64,000 bases of DNA from Streptomyces sp. DH12 (GTDB taxonomy: Bacteria > Actinomycetota > Actinomycetes > Streptomycetales > Streptomycetaceae): contig NZ_JAHWGT010000007.1 in the NCBI RefSeq assembly GCF_020873895.1, positions 124,001 through 188,000 of the forward strand, in the 5' to 3' direction. Position numbers and translations under genes: made by a program. Below, in pieces: positions 21,113-29,675 of the stretch. The first letter of the stretch is position 1, and every line of letters begins with the position of its first letter. The notes under the pieces were generated by a model, which worked only from the letters and a program-made list of their open reading frames with translations, was not told the DNA's origin and searched no databases.

Positions 21113-22735
21113 ATGGACAGTTTCGGTCCCGGGGCCCAGGTCCCGCTCCAGGGCTCGGCCGGGCAGACGGTGGCCACGAACGCCCTGGCCTCCGCCGCGT
21201 ACCGCGACAGCCCGGTCGACGACATCCTCAAGGCGAACAACGCCGGGTACGAGTCGACCGTCAAGAAGGGGAAGTTCTCCCTCTTCGAACCGAACCTGGG
21301 CGAGGCGTTCTCCCGGGCCGTCGTGGCGCGCATGCTCGGCGGCGCCCGCAAGCCGGTCATCCAGTCCTTCGGCACCGACCCGCAGCCGGTCGTCGAACAC
21401 TGCCTCGCCGCCAACCGCATCCGCAAGGAGCGGGACCTGCGCCTGACGCTCATCACCCTGCTGTGCGGCGTGGTGTTCCTCCCCGGCCTGCTCCTGTGGC
21501 TGGTCGTCTTCCAGATCCGCCGCTCACTGGCCGGCGCCGCCAACAAGCGGGCCGGCGCCGCCGGCACCACCCTCCTCCTCGGCGTCGGCATCCTCGCCGC
21601 GCTGGCCCTGTGGAAGCTGCCGCTGGACGGTTTCTGGCCGCTGTACGTCCGGGCCGCGATCATCGCGCCGGTCGTCGGCTGGTACCTGGCCAAGCACGTC
21701 TGCGAGACCACCGCCCAGGACCTGAGGGCCCGCTGGGAGGCGCTGCTGAGCGGGGGCGGCGTCGCGGCGAAGATCCCCGAGGCCGTCCCGCAGAGCCCCG
21801 GCGAGACCGCCGCCGAGGAGCTGCGCCAGTCCCTGGCGAAGCTCACCGCGGAGCAGCGGTCCAACATCGTCTTCTACGCGGGCCCGCGCGGCATACTCGG
21901 CATGGGCACGCGCTGGGGCGGCTGGCACCTCGCGGAGGAGCTGAAGCCCCGCGACGGCAAGGAGATCCACGCCTTCCGCACCTGGGACGTCATACGGCCC
22001 ATCCACGACCAGCTGAAGCTGCTCGAACGCGGCTCGCTGAAGACGGGCTTCCCCAGCCCGTCCGTCCACCACTGGGTGGTGGTGCCCGTCGGCGACGGCG
22101 CCAAGGAGGTCGCCCGCCCCGCCGGCGAGGACGTGGTGCTGTACCAGGTCAAGCCGCACGAGATCCAGCGCATCTGCAACGAGAACCAGTTCGGCAAGGG
22201 GAACCGGCACTACCTGGGCGTGCAGTTCGTCCTGTGGGACGGCCAGCTCGTCCTGACGATGCTCGTCACGGTCACCGCCCTCCTCCACACGCTGCGCATC
22301 GAGGTGTCGGGGCACGCGCTCGGCCCCGTCCACTCCCTCTTCACGAGCAAGCCCGCCGCGAAGACCCGGGAGGTCTCCAAGACCGTCCGCTTCTGGGAGA
22401 CCCGCGAGATCAAGCTGCCCCTCGTGGAGACGAACGAGGTGGTCCGGCTGGCCGTCCGCGCCCCGCTCACGTGGTTCCCGCCGGTGCTGGACTTCCTCGG
22501 GGGCAAGCTGGTCCTGCCCGAGCCCTTCGGCCTGCGGCACGCCTGGGCGGAGCCGCCGTGGAAGCACCGCTTCATGGCGGACGACGTCATCCGCGCGTCC
22601 ACGCCCGTGATGCGCGCCGTCCACGCGGCGACGGTCCGGATGCTCGACGAGCACGGCGTGGACACCAGCTCGCTCGCCGGCAGCAACTTCACCGCCGACC
22701 CCACACCGCGGAAGGCGGACGTGTACGACGCGTGA
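21113..22735 (+). CDS. uncharacterised membrane protein
   Basis: I do not recognise a named family. The 540-residue protein has a soluble N-terminus (1-105), two or three hydrophobic helices between about 105 and 200 (TLITLLCGVVFLPGLLLWLVV and TTLLLGVGILAALALW) and one further hydrophobic stretch near 385. The rest is soluble and rich in aromatic residues (GTRWGGWHLAEE, VHHWVVVPVG). A gene in this position follows the EF-G2 gene in other streptomycetes (from memory). The ATG at 21113 is chosen because GAAGG lies 5 nt upstream; ATG 21095 would add six residues. The gene is convergent with the HIT gene, with only 18 nt between them. Confidence 0.8.
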   Translation: MDSFGPGAQVPLQGSAGQTVATNALASAAYRDSPVDDILKANNAGYESTVKKGKFSLFEPNLGEAFSRAVVARMLGGARKPVIQSFGTDPQPVVEHCLAANRIRKERDLRLTLITLLCGVVFLPGLLLWLVVFQIRRSLAGAANKRAGAAGTTLLLGVGILAALALWKLPLDGFWPLYVRAAIIAPVVGWYLAKHVCETTAQDLRARWEALLSGGGVAAKIPEAVPQSPGETAAEELRQSLAKLTAEQRSNIVFYAGPRGILGMGTRWGGWHLAEELKPRDGKEIHAFRTWDVIRPIHDQLKLLERGSLKTGFPSPSVHHWVVVPVGDGAKEVARPAGEDVVLYQVKPHEIQRICNENQFGKGNRHYLGVQFVLWDGQLVLTMLVTVTALLHTLRIEVSGHALGPVHSLFTSKPAAKTREVSKTVRFWETREIKLPLVETNEVVRLAVRAPLTWFPPVLDFLGGKLVLPEPFGLRHAWAEPPWKHRFMADDVIRASTPVMRAVHAATVRMLDEHGVDTSSLAGSNFTADPTPRKADVYDA

Positions 22736-22753
22736 CGACCGGGCGGCCCCGGC

Positions 22754-23302
22754 TCAGGCCCGGGGCCACGCCTCGGCGAGCATCCGGCGGGTGTCGCCGA
22801 GCAGCTGCGGCAGCACCTTGGTACCGGCGATGGCGGGCATGAAATTGGTGTCGCCGCCCCAGCGGGGCACGATGTGCTGGTGCAGGTGGGCGGCGATCCC
22901 GGCGCCGGCCGCGCCGCCCTGGTTCATGCCGATGTTGAAGCCGTGCGCGCCGGAGGCCGTGCGCAGCGCCGTCATGGCCTGCTTGGTCAGCAGCGCCAGC
23001 TCGGCGGTCTCGGCGTCGTCCAGCTCCGTGTAGTCGGCGACGTGCCGGAACGGCACGACCATGAGGTGCCCGCCGTTGTACGGGTAGAGGTTGAGCACGG
23101 CGTACACCGACGTGCCGCGGGCGACGACCAGGCCGTCCGCGTCGGACTTGGCCGGGATGGTGCAGAACGGACAGCCGTCGTCGGCGCCGGGGCCGGTCGG
23201 CTTGTTCTCCCCCTGGATGTACGCCATCCGGTGGGGCGTCCACAGGCGCTGGAACGCGTCAGGCGTCCCGACTCCGATCTGCTGCTCCGGCTCAGTCGTC
23301 AT
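22754..23302 (-). CDS. HIT family nucleotide hydrolase/transferase
   Basis: The 182-residue protein has the histidine triad HLHQHIVPRW and the Zn-type CPFC motif near residue 45. It belongs to the branch related to diadenosine tetraphosphate phosphorylase; the substrate is likely a dinucleoside polyphosphate or nucleotide conjugate, inferred from family. Neither the ATG at 23302 nor the one at 23314 (four residues longer) has a convincing ribosome site. Pairing with thrS makes sense, because threonyl-tRNA synthetase produces Ap4A as a side product; a hairpin lies between the two genes. Confidence 0.88.
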   Translation of the reverse strand: MTTEPEQQIGVGTPDAFQRLWTPHRMAYIQGENKPTGPGADDGCPFCTIPAKSDADGLVVARGTSVYAVLNLYPYNGGHLMVVPFRHVADYTELDDAETAELALLTKQAMTALRTASGAHGFNIGMNQGGAAGAGIAAHLHQHIVPRWGGDTNFMPAIAGTKVLPQLLGDTRRMLAEAWPRA

Positions 23303-23340
23303 GCGGGCCAGCATATTCGCTGGACGTGACGGCGGAAGCG

Positions 23341-23377
23341 CCGAGGGGCGGCCCCGGTGACCGGGACCGCCCCTCGG
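23341..23377 (-). terminator. hairpin between thrS and the HIT gene
   Basis: A 17-bp stem with one mismatch and a 3-nt apex lies 8 nt after the thrS stop. It should terminate or attenuate most thrS transcripts before the HIT gene. Confidence 0.7.
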
Positions 23378-23384
23378 CTCGGGG

Positions 23385-25364
23385 TCACACCTGGACGCGG
23401 CGCTCCACCACGTCGACGATCTTGGCGATGGCCTCGTCGCGGGCGATGCCGTTCTCCTGCGAGCCGTCGCGGTAGCGGAAGGACACCGTGCCCGCGTTCA
23501 TGTCGTCGTCGCCGACGATGACCATGAACGGGACCTTCGACTTCTGCGCGTTCCTGATCTTCTTCTGCATGCGGTCCGAGGAGGCGTCCACCTCGATCCG
23601 CAGCCCGCGCTCCCGCGCCGCCTCCGCGAACTCGCGCAGGTACGGCACGTGCGCGTCGCCGACCGGGATCCCGACCGCCTGCACGGGGGCGAGCCAGGCG
23701 GGGAACGCGCCGGCGTAGTGCTCCAGGAGCACGCCGAAGAACCGCTCGATGCTGCCGAACAGCGCCCGGTGCAGCATGACCGGCTGCTGCTTGGAGCCGT
23801 CCGCCGCGGTGTACTCCAGGCCGAACCGCTTGGGCTGGTTGAAGTCCACCTGGAGGGTCGACATCTGCCAGGACCGGCCGATCGCGTCCCGCGCCTGGAC
23901 GGAGATCTTCGGCCCGTAGTAGGCAGCGCCGCCCGGGTCGGGCACCAGCGGCAGGCCCTGCTTCTCGGCTGCCTGGCGCAGCGCCTCCGTGGCCTCCGCC
24001 CAGTCCTCGTCCGAGCCGATGAACTTGTCGGAGTCGTCCCGGGTGGACAGCTCCAGCTCGAACTCGTTCAGGCCGTAGTCGCGCAGCAGGTCCAGGACGA
24101 AGGTGAGGAGCTTGTCCAGCTCCTCGGCCATCTGCTCCTTGGTGCAGTAGATGTGCGAGTCGTCCTGCGTGAAGCCGCGCGAGCGGGTCAGGCCGTGGAC
24201 GACGCCCGACTTCTCGTAGCGGTAGACCGTGCCGAACTCGAAGAGGCGCAGGGGCAGTTCGCGGTACGAGCGGCCGCGCGACTTGAAGATCAGGTTGTGC
24301 ATCGGGCAGTTCATCGCCTTGAGGCGGTAGTTCTGCTCGTCGAACTCGATCGCGGGGAACATGCCCTCCGCGTAGTGCGGCAGGTGGCCCGAGGTCTCGA
24401 AGAGCTTCTCCTTCGAGATGTGCGGCGTGTTGACGAACTCGTAGCCGGAGTCCTCGTGCCGCTTGCGGGAGTAGTCCTCCATCACCTTGCGGATCACGCC
24501 GCCCTTGGGGTGGAAGACGGCGAGGCCCGGGCCCAGCTCCTCGGGGAAGGAGAACAGGTCCAGCTCCGCGCCGAGCTTGCGGTGGTCGCGCTTCTCGGCC
24601 TCGGCGAGGAACTCCAGGTGCGCCTTGAGCTCGTCCTTGGACGGCCACGCGGTGCCGTAGATGCGCTGGAGCTGCGGGTTCTTCTCACTGCCGCGCCAGT
24701 AGGCGGCGGCGGAGCGCATCAGCTTGAACGCCGGGACGTTCCGGGTGGTCGGCAGGTGCGGGCCGCGGCAGAGGTCCTTCCAGCACAGCTCGCCGGTCTT
24801 CGCGTCGAGGTTGTCGTAGATGGTCAGCTCGCCCGCGCCGACCTCGGCGTCGGCGCCGTCGGCGGCCTGTGCGGCGTTGCCCTTGAGGCCGATGAGCTCC
24901 AGCTTGTACGGCTCGTCGGCGAGCTCGACGCGGGCGTCCTCGTCGGTGGTGACGCGGCGCGAGAAGCGCTGGCCCCGCTTCTGGATCTCCTGCATCTTCT
25001 TCTCGATGCGCTTGAGGTCCTCGGGGGTGAAGGGCTCCTTGACGTCGAAGTCGTAGTAGAAGCCGTCCCGGATGGGCGGGCCGATGCCCAGCTTGGCCTC
25101 GGGGAACAGCTCCTGCACGGCCTGCGCCATGACGTGCGCGGTGGAGTGGCGCAGGATGTTCAGGCCGTCCTCGGAGGAGATCTCCACGCCCTCGACGGTC
25201 TCGCCGTCCCGGGGCGCGTACGCGAGGTCCTTCAGCTCGCCGTCCACGCGGGCCGCGATGACGGTGCGCTCGCCGGCGAAGAGGTCGGCGGCCGTAGTGC
25301 CCGTCGTCACCACGCGCTCTTCCCGCTCGGAATCGCGTTGGATGATCACACGGACGTCTGACAC
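23385..25364 (-). CDS. thrS: threonyl-tRNA synthetase
   Basis: ThrRS charges tRNA-Thr in the cytosol. The 659-residue class II enzyme has an N-terminal TGS domain, an editing domain with [10 protein letters not shown] (about residue 75), the catalytic core with [10 protein letters not shown] (zinc ligand Cys), [18 protein letters not shown] and [13 protein letters not shown], and a C-terminal anticodon-binding domain. The GTG at 25364 is chosen because AGGAG lies 7 nt upstream and the product begins with the TGS strand [12 protein letters not shown] 7-bp hairpin (25389-25409) lies in the short leader; no T-box was found. Confidence 0.97.
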   Translation of the reverse strand: MSDVRVIIQRDSEREERVVTTGTTAADLFAGERTVIAARVDGELKDLAYAPRDGETVEGVEISSEDGLNILRHSTAHVMAQAVQELFPEAKLGIGPPIRDGFYYDFDVKEPFTPEDLKRIEKKMQEIQKRGQRFSRRVTTDEDARVELADEPYKLELIGLKGNAAQAADGADAEVGAGELTIYDNLDAKTGELCWKDLCRGPHLPTTRNVPAFKLMRSAAAYWRGSEKNPQLQRIYGTAWPSKDELKAHLEFLAEAEKRDHRKLGAELDLFSFPEELGPGLAVFHPKGGVIRKVMEDYSRKRHEDSGYEFVNTPHISKEKLFETSGHLPHYAEGMFPAIEFDEQNYRLKAMNCPMHNLIFKSRGRSYRELPLRLFEFGTVYRYEKSGVVHGLTRSRGFTQDDSHIYCTKEQMAEELDKLLTFVLDLLRDYGLNEFELELSTRDDSDKFIGSDEDWAEATEALRQAAEKQGLPLVPDPGGAAYYGPKISVQARDAIGRSWQMSTLQVDFNQPKRFGLEYTAADGSKQQPVMLHRALFGSIERFFGVLLEHYAGAFPAWLAPVQAVGIPVGDAHVPYLREFAEAARERGLRIEVDASSDRMQKKIRNAQKSKVPFMVIVGDDDMNAGTVSFRYRDGSQENGIARDEAIAKIVDVVERRVQV

Positions 25365-25469
25365 CGGTCTCTCCTGACTGAAGGGGGAGCGCCCCAGAAA
25401 GGGGGGCGCGCGCATTAGTACCGCATGGTACCGAGCGAGCGTCCCCCGCCGCGAAACGGTTTGCCCGGG

Positions 25470-26645
25470 TCAGTACTCCTCGTCGAGCCCCTTCAGCAGC
25501 CGGTCGCGCTCGGCGTCGTCCACGGGGACGGGCTCCACGTCGTGCGCGCCGGTCAGCCGGCGGAAGCCGGCGCCGCTGTCCAGGTGGCCCGCGAGGCGCA
25601 GCGGAAGGCCGGCGAGGTGGGCGTGGACGGCCGTCCGGTAGGCGTCCTCGTCGAGGGTGACCCGCAGGCGCGGGACGTCGGCGCCGGACAGGACGCGCAG
25701 CCTGACCGTGCCGGCGCCGCGGGGGCCGGAGCGGCACAGGCGGACGACCGCGCCGGTGACGCGGGCGGGCACGGAGGGCTCGTCGCGCAGGTAGCGCTCA
25801 CCGGCCCGGCGCAGGGCGGGCAGGTCGCCGGGGGTGAACTCGACCGGTTCGGGGCGGGCGGCGCACCCGGCGGGGGCGCCCGCGGCGGGGGCCCAGGCGA
25901 GGGTGACGGCGGCGCCCTCGGTGCCGTGGACGAGGGCGACGAGCGCTTCGGTGAGTTCGCGGCTGACCCCGGCGGCTACGGCGGTGTCGAAGGCGTCCGG
26001 GCGGCCGGTGGCCCGCTGGTAGTCGACGGCCTCGCGGGTCGCGTGCAACGCGTGGTGGAGGCGCTCGGTGACGGGGCGGCCGGTCGTGACGGGGACGAAG
26101 GCGGTGAGCCCGCGGCCGGCGGCGGGCGGCGCACCGACGAGGACGCCGTCGACGAGCGCGCGGGCGCGGTCGCGGTGGCGGGCGCCGTGGTGGCGGGCGT
26201 GGCCGTGCACGGCGAGCGCGGCGGCGACGAGGACCTGGCGGGCGGCGGCGCGCAGCCGGTCCTGGGCGGTCCAGCGGACCGCCTCGGCGGGGGCGCCGGG
26301 CGGGGCGGGCGGACCGGTGTCGTGGCCGCTCCCGCACCACCAGCGCACCTCGTCGCTGGGTACGGCGAGGGCGGTGAGGACGTCGCGCGCGGAGGGCGCG
26401 GTGCTGCGGGCGAGCGCGGTGAGCGCTTCGGCGAGGAGGTCGTCCGCGTCGGGGAAGGCGCGGCCGTCGGGGACGAGGAGGCTGGCGGGGGTGGCGCCCG
26501 GGGCGGGCGGGGTCCAGCGGGTGTAGTGGCCGGCGGCGCCGCCCCTGCGCTGCCAGCCGTGGCGGTCGAGGAGCGCGCCGAGGACGTGGGGGTCGACGCG
26601 GCGCGGTTCGGGGTGGGCCGGTCCTTCGGTCGGTCGGTTCGTCAC
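25470..26645 (-). CDS. uncharacterised protein paired with a DUF4365 gene
   Basis: The 391-residue soluble protein is not recognised. It is rich in Ala, Arg and Pro. Visible blocks include DPHVLGALLDRHGWQRRGG at the N-terminus, a WWCGSGHD segment near residue 100 and a C-terminal LRLAGHLDSGAGFRRL. No signal peptide or membrane helix is visible. The GTG at 26645 overlaps the stop of the DUF4365 gene by 4 nt (GTGA), so the two are translated together and probably work together. Regular codon use argues that it is native. Confidence 0.75.
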   Translation of the reverse strand: MTNRPTEGPAHPEPRRVDPHVLGALLDRHGWQRRGGAAGHYTRWTPPAPGATPASLLVPDGRAFPDADDLLAEALTALARSTAPSARDVLTALAVPSDEVRWWCGSGHDTGPPAPPGAPAEAVRWTAQDRLRAAARQVLVAAALAVHGHARHHGARHRDRARALVDGVLVGAPPAAGRGLTAFVPVTTGRPVTERLHHALHATREAVDYQRATGRPDAFDTAVAAGVSRELTEALVALVHGTEGAAVTLAWAPAAGAPAGCAARPEPVEFTPGDLPALRRAGERYLRDEPSVPARVTGAVVRLCRSGPRGAGTVRLRVLSGADVPRLRVTLDEDAYRTAVHAHLAGLPLRLAGHLDSGAGFRRLTGAHDVEPVPVDDAERDRLLKGLDEEY

Positions 26646-27202
26646 GGTGTGCCTCCCGCCCCTATCCGGGCCATGATCCCGCACAGGGCCCGGTCGTCGA
26701 AGATCCGCGCCGTCGGTACGCGGACGGTGGTGCGGCGCCTGCCGGTGACGGGGTGGCCGGCGAGGTTGGTCCAGTAGCAGCAGTGGCGCAGGTCGAGCCG
26801 GTCGTGCCCGGCGCCGATCCAGTCGTCGCGGGTCCGGGGGACGAGCATCACGACGAGGATCTTGTGGACGGCCACGGGGGTGCGGGCGAGCTTCACCAGG
26901 TGGTCGTTGTCGAGGCTGAAGGAGAAGGCGGTGCCGGGCGGGCGCGGGGGGATCTGGTAGGTGGCCTTCAGCTGCACCTTGATGGTCACCTCGTCGTCGA
27001 CGGCGTGGCCGGGGGCGCTGTGGCTGACGTGCCAGTCGACGCCGTTGTCGGGGAACGGCTGGGAGAGCGTGCAGCCGGCGGCTGCCACGACCGCGTGGAG
27101 GTAGCCGACTTGGAGGGTCTCCATGCAGGCGGTGGTCGCGAGGTCGCCGCGGAGGGGCGGTGCGGGGTGGGTGCCGGGGTCGGGCTGCGCGGCGAGCGCC
27201 AT
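26642..27202 (-). CDS. DUF4365 domain-containing protein
   Basis: The 186-residue product carries the DUF4365 pattern: an N-terminal helix with a DNGVDWHV segment followed by a strand ending in IKVQLKAT. The Asp plus QLK arrangement is like the active site of PD-(D/E)xK-type nucleases, to which DUF4365 is related, but only part of the motif can be judged by eye. The ATG at 27202 follows GAGGAG. It is the first gene of a two-gene unit with the 391-residue protein and faces away from a 3'-5' exonuclease gene. Confidence 0.75.
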   Translation of the reverse strand: MALAAQPDPGTHPAPPLRGDLATTACMETLQVGYLHAVVAAAGCTLSQPFPDNGVDWHVSHSAPGHAVDDEVTIKVQLKATYQIPPRPPGTAFSFSLDNDHLVKLARTPVAVHKILVVMLVPRTRDDWIGAGHDRLDLRHCCYWTNLAGHPVTGRRRTTVRVPTARIFDDRALCGIMARIGAGGTP

Positions 27203-27354
27203 GGCTCCTCGTGCCTTCCGGGCTGTTCGAGCGTCAGGAGGGTTGCTCTCTACGTGTGTTGTCACCGGGCGGCGTACGGGGCAAACGGTCCGGGTATCAC
27301 CGATTCGGGCAGGGGATCGGACCATCTGCCGGTGATGTACGAGGAGTTCGGGGT

Positions 27355-28083
27355 ATGGCGCGCTGGTTTGAAGGACCCCTGGCCGCGTTCGACACGGAGA
27401 CCACGGGCGTCGACGTGGAGCGGGACCGGATCGTCTCGGCGGCGGTGGTGGTGCAGGACGCCGAGGGCGGCCGGGTGCGGACGACGCGGTGGCTGGTGAA
27501 CCCGGGCGTGCCGGTGCCCCGGGAGGCGACGGATGTGCACGGCCTGACGGACGATCACCTCCAGCGGCTCGGGCGGTGGCCCGCGCCGGTGATGGACGAG
27601 ATAGCCCGGGCGCTGTCCGAGCAGGCGGCGGCGGGGCGGCCGCTGGTGGTGATGAACGCCCCGTTCGACCTGACGCTGCTGGACCGGGAGTTGCGGCGGC
27701 ACCAGGCGTCGTCGCTGGGCCGGTACCTGCGCGACGCTCCGCTGCGGGTGCTGGACCCGCGGGTGCTGGACAAGCACCTGGACCGGTACCGCAAGGGGCG
27801 GCGGACGCTGACCGACCTGTGCGCGCACTACGAGGTGGCGTTGGACGGGGCGCACGACGCCGCGGCGGACGCGGCGGCGTCGCTGGGGGTGGTCCGCGCG
27901 GTGGGGCGCCGGTTCGCCGCGCGGCTGGAGGAGCTGACGGTGGCCGAGCTGCACTCCCGGCAGGCGGTGTGGCACGCGGCGCAGGCACGGGGCCTGCAGG
28001 CGTGGTTCGCGCGCAACGGCTCGGAGGAGGAGGTCGACCCGGCGTGGCCGGTGCGGCCCGGACAGTCGGTGGCGGCGGCCTGA
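27355..28083 (+). CDS. DnaQ-like DEDD 3'-5' exonuclease
   Basis: The 242-residue protein contains the three exonuclease motifs: FDTETTG (Asp13, Glu15), NAPFDLTLLDREL and HDAAADA (DEDDh type). It resembles the epsilon proofreading subunit of DNA polymerase III but is a free-standing protein, and could act in repair or RNA turnover. The ATG at 27355 has GAGGAG about 8 nt upstream. The C-terminal 70 residues (after the His/Asp motif) are helical and not assigned. Confidence 0.9.
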   Translation: MARWFEGPLAAFDTETTGVDVERDRIVSAAVVVQDAEGGRVRTTRWLVNPGVPVPREATDVHGLTDDHLQRLGRWPAPVMDEIARALSEQAAAGRPLVVMNAPFDLTLLDRELRRHQASSLGRYLRDAPLRVLDPRVLDKHLDRYRKGRRTLTDLCAHYEVALDGAHDAAADAAASLGVVRAVGRRFAARLEELTVAELHSRQAVWHAAQARGLQAWFARNGSEEEVDPAWPVRPGQSVAAA

Positions 28084-28130
28084 GCGGTGGCCGCCCGGGC
28101 GGCGTCCGGAGCCCGCGACGGGGAAGGCGA

Positions 28131-28161
28131 GAAGGCCGGTCCGCTGGGCGGACCGGCCTTC
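28131..28161. terminator. bidirectional terminator between exonuclease gene and tRNA-Val
   Basis: A perfect 14-bp stem with a 3-nt loop lies between convergent transcripts: 48 nt after the exonuclease stop and 5 nt after the 3' end of tRNA-Val. Confidence 0.8.
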
Positions 28162-28166
28162 CTCGG

Positions 28167-28238
28167 TGGGCGATACTGGGATCGAACCAGTGACCTCTTC
28201 GGTGTGAACGAAGCGCTCTCCCGCTGAGCTAATCGCCC
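28167..28238 (-). tRNA. tRNA-Val (CAC)
   Basis: A 72-nt cloverleaf with acceptor GGGCGAT/ATCGCCC and discriminator A. The anticodon loop is TTCACAC, so the anticodon is CAC, and the T-loop is TTCGATC. No CCA is encoded. The sequence is identical to the copy at 28810-28881. Confidence 0.97.
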
Positions 28239-28277
28239 GGGAACGCACTGAACCATACAGGTCCCGCGGGGGTTCGT

Positions 28278-28727
28278 TCAAACCGCTCGCAGGCGGGCGG
28301 CGAGCCCGCGGCGGCCGGCCCGCATCATCAGGGCGTGGTTGGCGCGGAAGAGCGGCCGGGCCGGTACGGCGAGGCGGCGCAGCAGCGGCTTGCGGACGCG
28401 GACCTCCTGCTCGTACAGGGCGCGGCTGCGGCCCGCGGCGCTCGGGGTGACGGTCCAGCGGGCCCACCCCTCGACGTCCCCGGTGAGGGTGACCTCCAGG
28501 ACGCCGGCGGCGGGGTCGCGGCGGCGCTCGGTGAGGGTGACGGCGAGCGCGTAGGGAAGGGCGGAGCGGATGCGGGCGGTCCCGGAGCGGCGGTCGATCC
28601 GGCGCGCGGTACGGACCTGGGGCCACCAGCGGGGGTACTCCTCGGGGCGCTCCAGGGCGGCGTAGACCGTGGCGGCGGGGGCGGGGAGCGTCCAGAGGCT
28701 GCGGAAGCGGTAGCGGTGCCAGTCCAT
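28278..28727 (-). CDS. SRPBCC (START-like) family protein
   Basis: The 149-residue product begins MDWHRYRFRSLWTLPAPAA and contains YAALERPEEYPRWWPQV, the typical first helix and turn of polyketide cyclase/SRPBCC ligand-binding folds. The C-terminal helix is very basic (RLLRRLAVPARPLFRANHALMMRAG, shortened here). Function unknown; such proteins bind hydrophobic ligands. It lies between two identical tRNA-Val genes and is co-oriented with them. Confidence 0.8.
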   Translation of the reverse strand: MDWHRYRFRSLWTLPAPAATVYAALERPEEYPRWWPQVRTARRIDRRSGTARIRSALPYALAVTLTERRRDPAAGVLEVTLTGDVEGWARWTVTPSAAGRSRALYEQEVRVRKPLLRRLAVPARPLFRANHALMMRAGRRGLAARLRAV

Positions 28728-28761
28728 GGCGGTGCGTGTTCCGCGTCCGGGCGCGGATATG

Positions 28762-28800
28762 CCGAAGGCCCCGGGATCAGTGGATCCTCGGGGCCTTCGG
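28762..28800 (-). terminator. terminator of the upstream tRNA-Val
   Basis: A 12-bp perfect outer stem (CCGAAGGCCCCG) with an inner 5-bp stem and one bulge. It lies 9 nt after the 3' end of the tRNA at 28810-28881. Confidence 0.75.
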
Positions 28801-28809
28801 TCCGGGTGG

Positions 28810-28881
28810 TGGGCGATACTGGGATCGAACCAGTGACCTCTTCGGTGTGAACGAAGCGCTCTCCCGCTGAGCTAATCGCCC
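28810..28881 (-). tRNA. tRNA-Val (CAC), second copy
   Basis: Identical over all 72 nt to the tRNA at 28167-28238, with its own hairpin terminator. It decodes GUG, a heavily used codon in this GC-rich genome. Confidence 0.97.
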
Positions 28882-28945
28882 GGGCGCACGGAGAACATTA
28901 CCCCATGTCAGCGGGTGCGCCGACCGGTTTCCGGGGCGCCGCGGG

Positions 28946-29476
28946 TCACTGGCTGATCTTCCACGGCATGACGAGGCCGAACTTCCACAGGTAGATCGCG
29001 GCGAGCGCGCCGGCGATGACGAGTCCGGCGGCGGTGAGCAGCATGTTGCGGCGCCGCACCCGCGGGTCGAGGGCGCGCTGCGCGGCCTCGGTGACCTTGC
29101 GCTTGGTCCAGCGGAGCACGAGCTGCGCCCAGACGAACTCGGTCGCCCAGATCGCCATGCCCGCGAAGATCACGAACCAGCCGGGTCCGGGCAGGACGAG
29201 CATGAGCACGCCGGCCAGGACCACCGCGAGGCCGATGAGGAAGACGCCGACCTGCCAGCTGAGGTGCAGCGTGCGCCGCGCCTTCACGAAGGCGGGCGCG
29301 CGCGAGCCGAGCGGCCGCTCGGCGGCCGTCTCCGCTCCGCCCGTCGCGGCACCGCCTGCCGTCCCGGTGCCGCCGGCCGTGCCGGTCCTCGTCCCGCCGT
29401 CGGCGTCCCCCGCCGCGGGCGCACCGGTCGCCGTCGATCCGGCGACCCTCTCCCGCTCGTCACTCTCCGCGCGCAT
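28946..29476 (-). CDS. TIGR02611-type membrane protein
   Basis: The 176-residue protein has a Gly/Thr/Ala-rich N-terminal 50 residues, then HLSWQVGVFLIGLAVVLAGV and a second helix with LPGPGWFVIFAGMAIWATEFVWA, then a basic loop and a last membrane helix. This PGPG-containing membrane pattern matches the actinobacterial TIGR02611 family of unknown function. The ATG at 29476 is preferred over the in-frame TTG at 29485 because AGGTAGG then sits at a workable distance. It faces away from ssgB. Confidence 0.8.
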   Translation of the reverse strand: MRAESDERERVAGSTATGAPAAGDADGGTRTGTAGGTGTAGGAATGGAETAAERPLGSRAPAFVKARRTLHLSWQVGVFLIGLAVVLAGVLMLVLPGPGWFVIFAGMAIWATEFVWAQLVLRWTKRKVTEAAQRALDPRVRRRNMLLTAAGLVIAGALAAIYLWKFGLVMPWKISQ

Positions 29477-29590
29477 AAGGCCCAACCTACCTGACGATCG
29501 GGGTTCGCGCGGCTTACCGAAATGGACCTATAACCACCGGTTACACACCGCCGAACGAGGTACCCAAGGCCACCCAAAACGGGCAGAGGG

Positions 29591-29617
29591 GTTTACAACG
29601 GCACGGTAGGTGGGATG
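29591..29617 (+). promoter_or_regulatory. candidate SigB/SigH-type promoter of ssgB
   Basis: GTTTAC (29591-29596), 15 nt and GGGATG (29612-29617) resemble the GTTT/GGGTAT promoters used by the stress sigma factors of the SigB family. In S. coelicolor ssgB is known to depend on SigH (from memory). The element lies 59 nt upstream of the chosen start. Confidence 0.5.
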
Positions 29618-29675
29618 TCGATTTCGCCGACGTGCGAATCCCCGAGCGCACACTGAGCGAAAGGCCATGGCGCTT

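Noticed and set aside
25365-25469. T-box leader for thrS
   Set aside because: The leader is too short and lacks a T-box core.
25470-27202. Firm call of a phage-defence system
   Set aside because: The pair has native codon use and seems to be part of the conserved chromosome core; only the family resemblance of DUF4365 hints at a nuclease.
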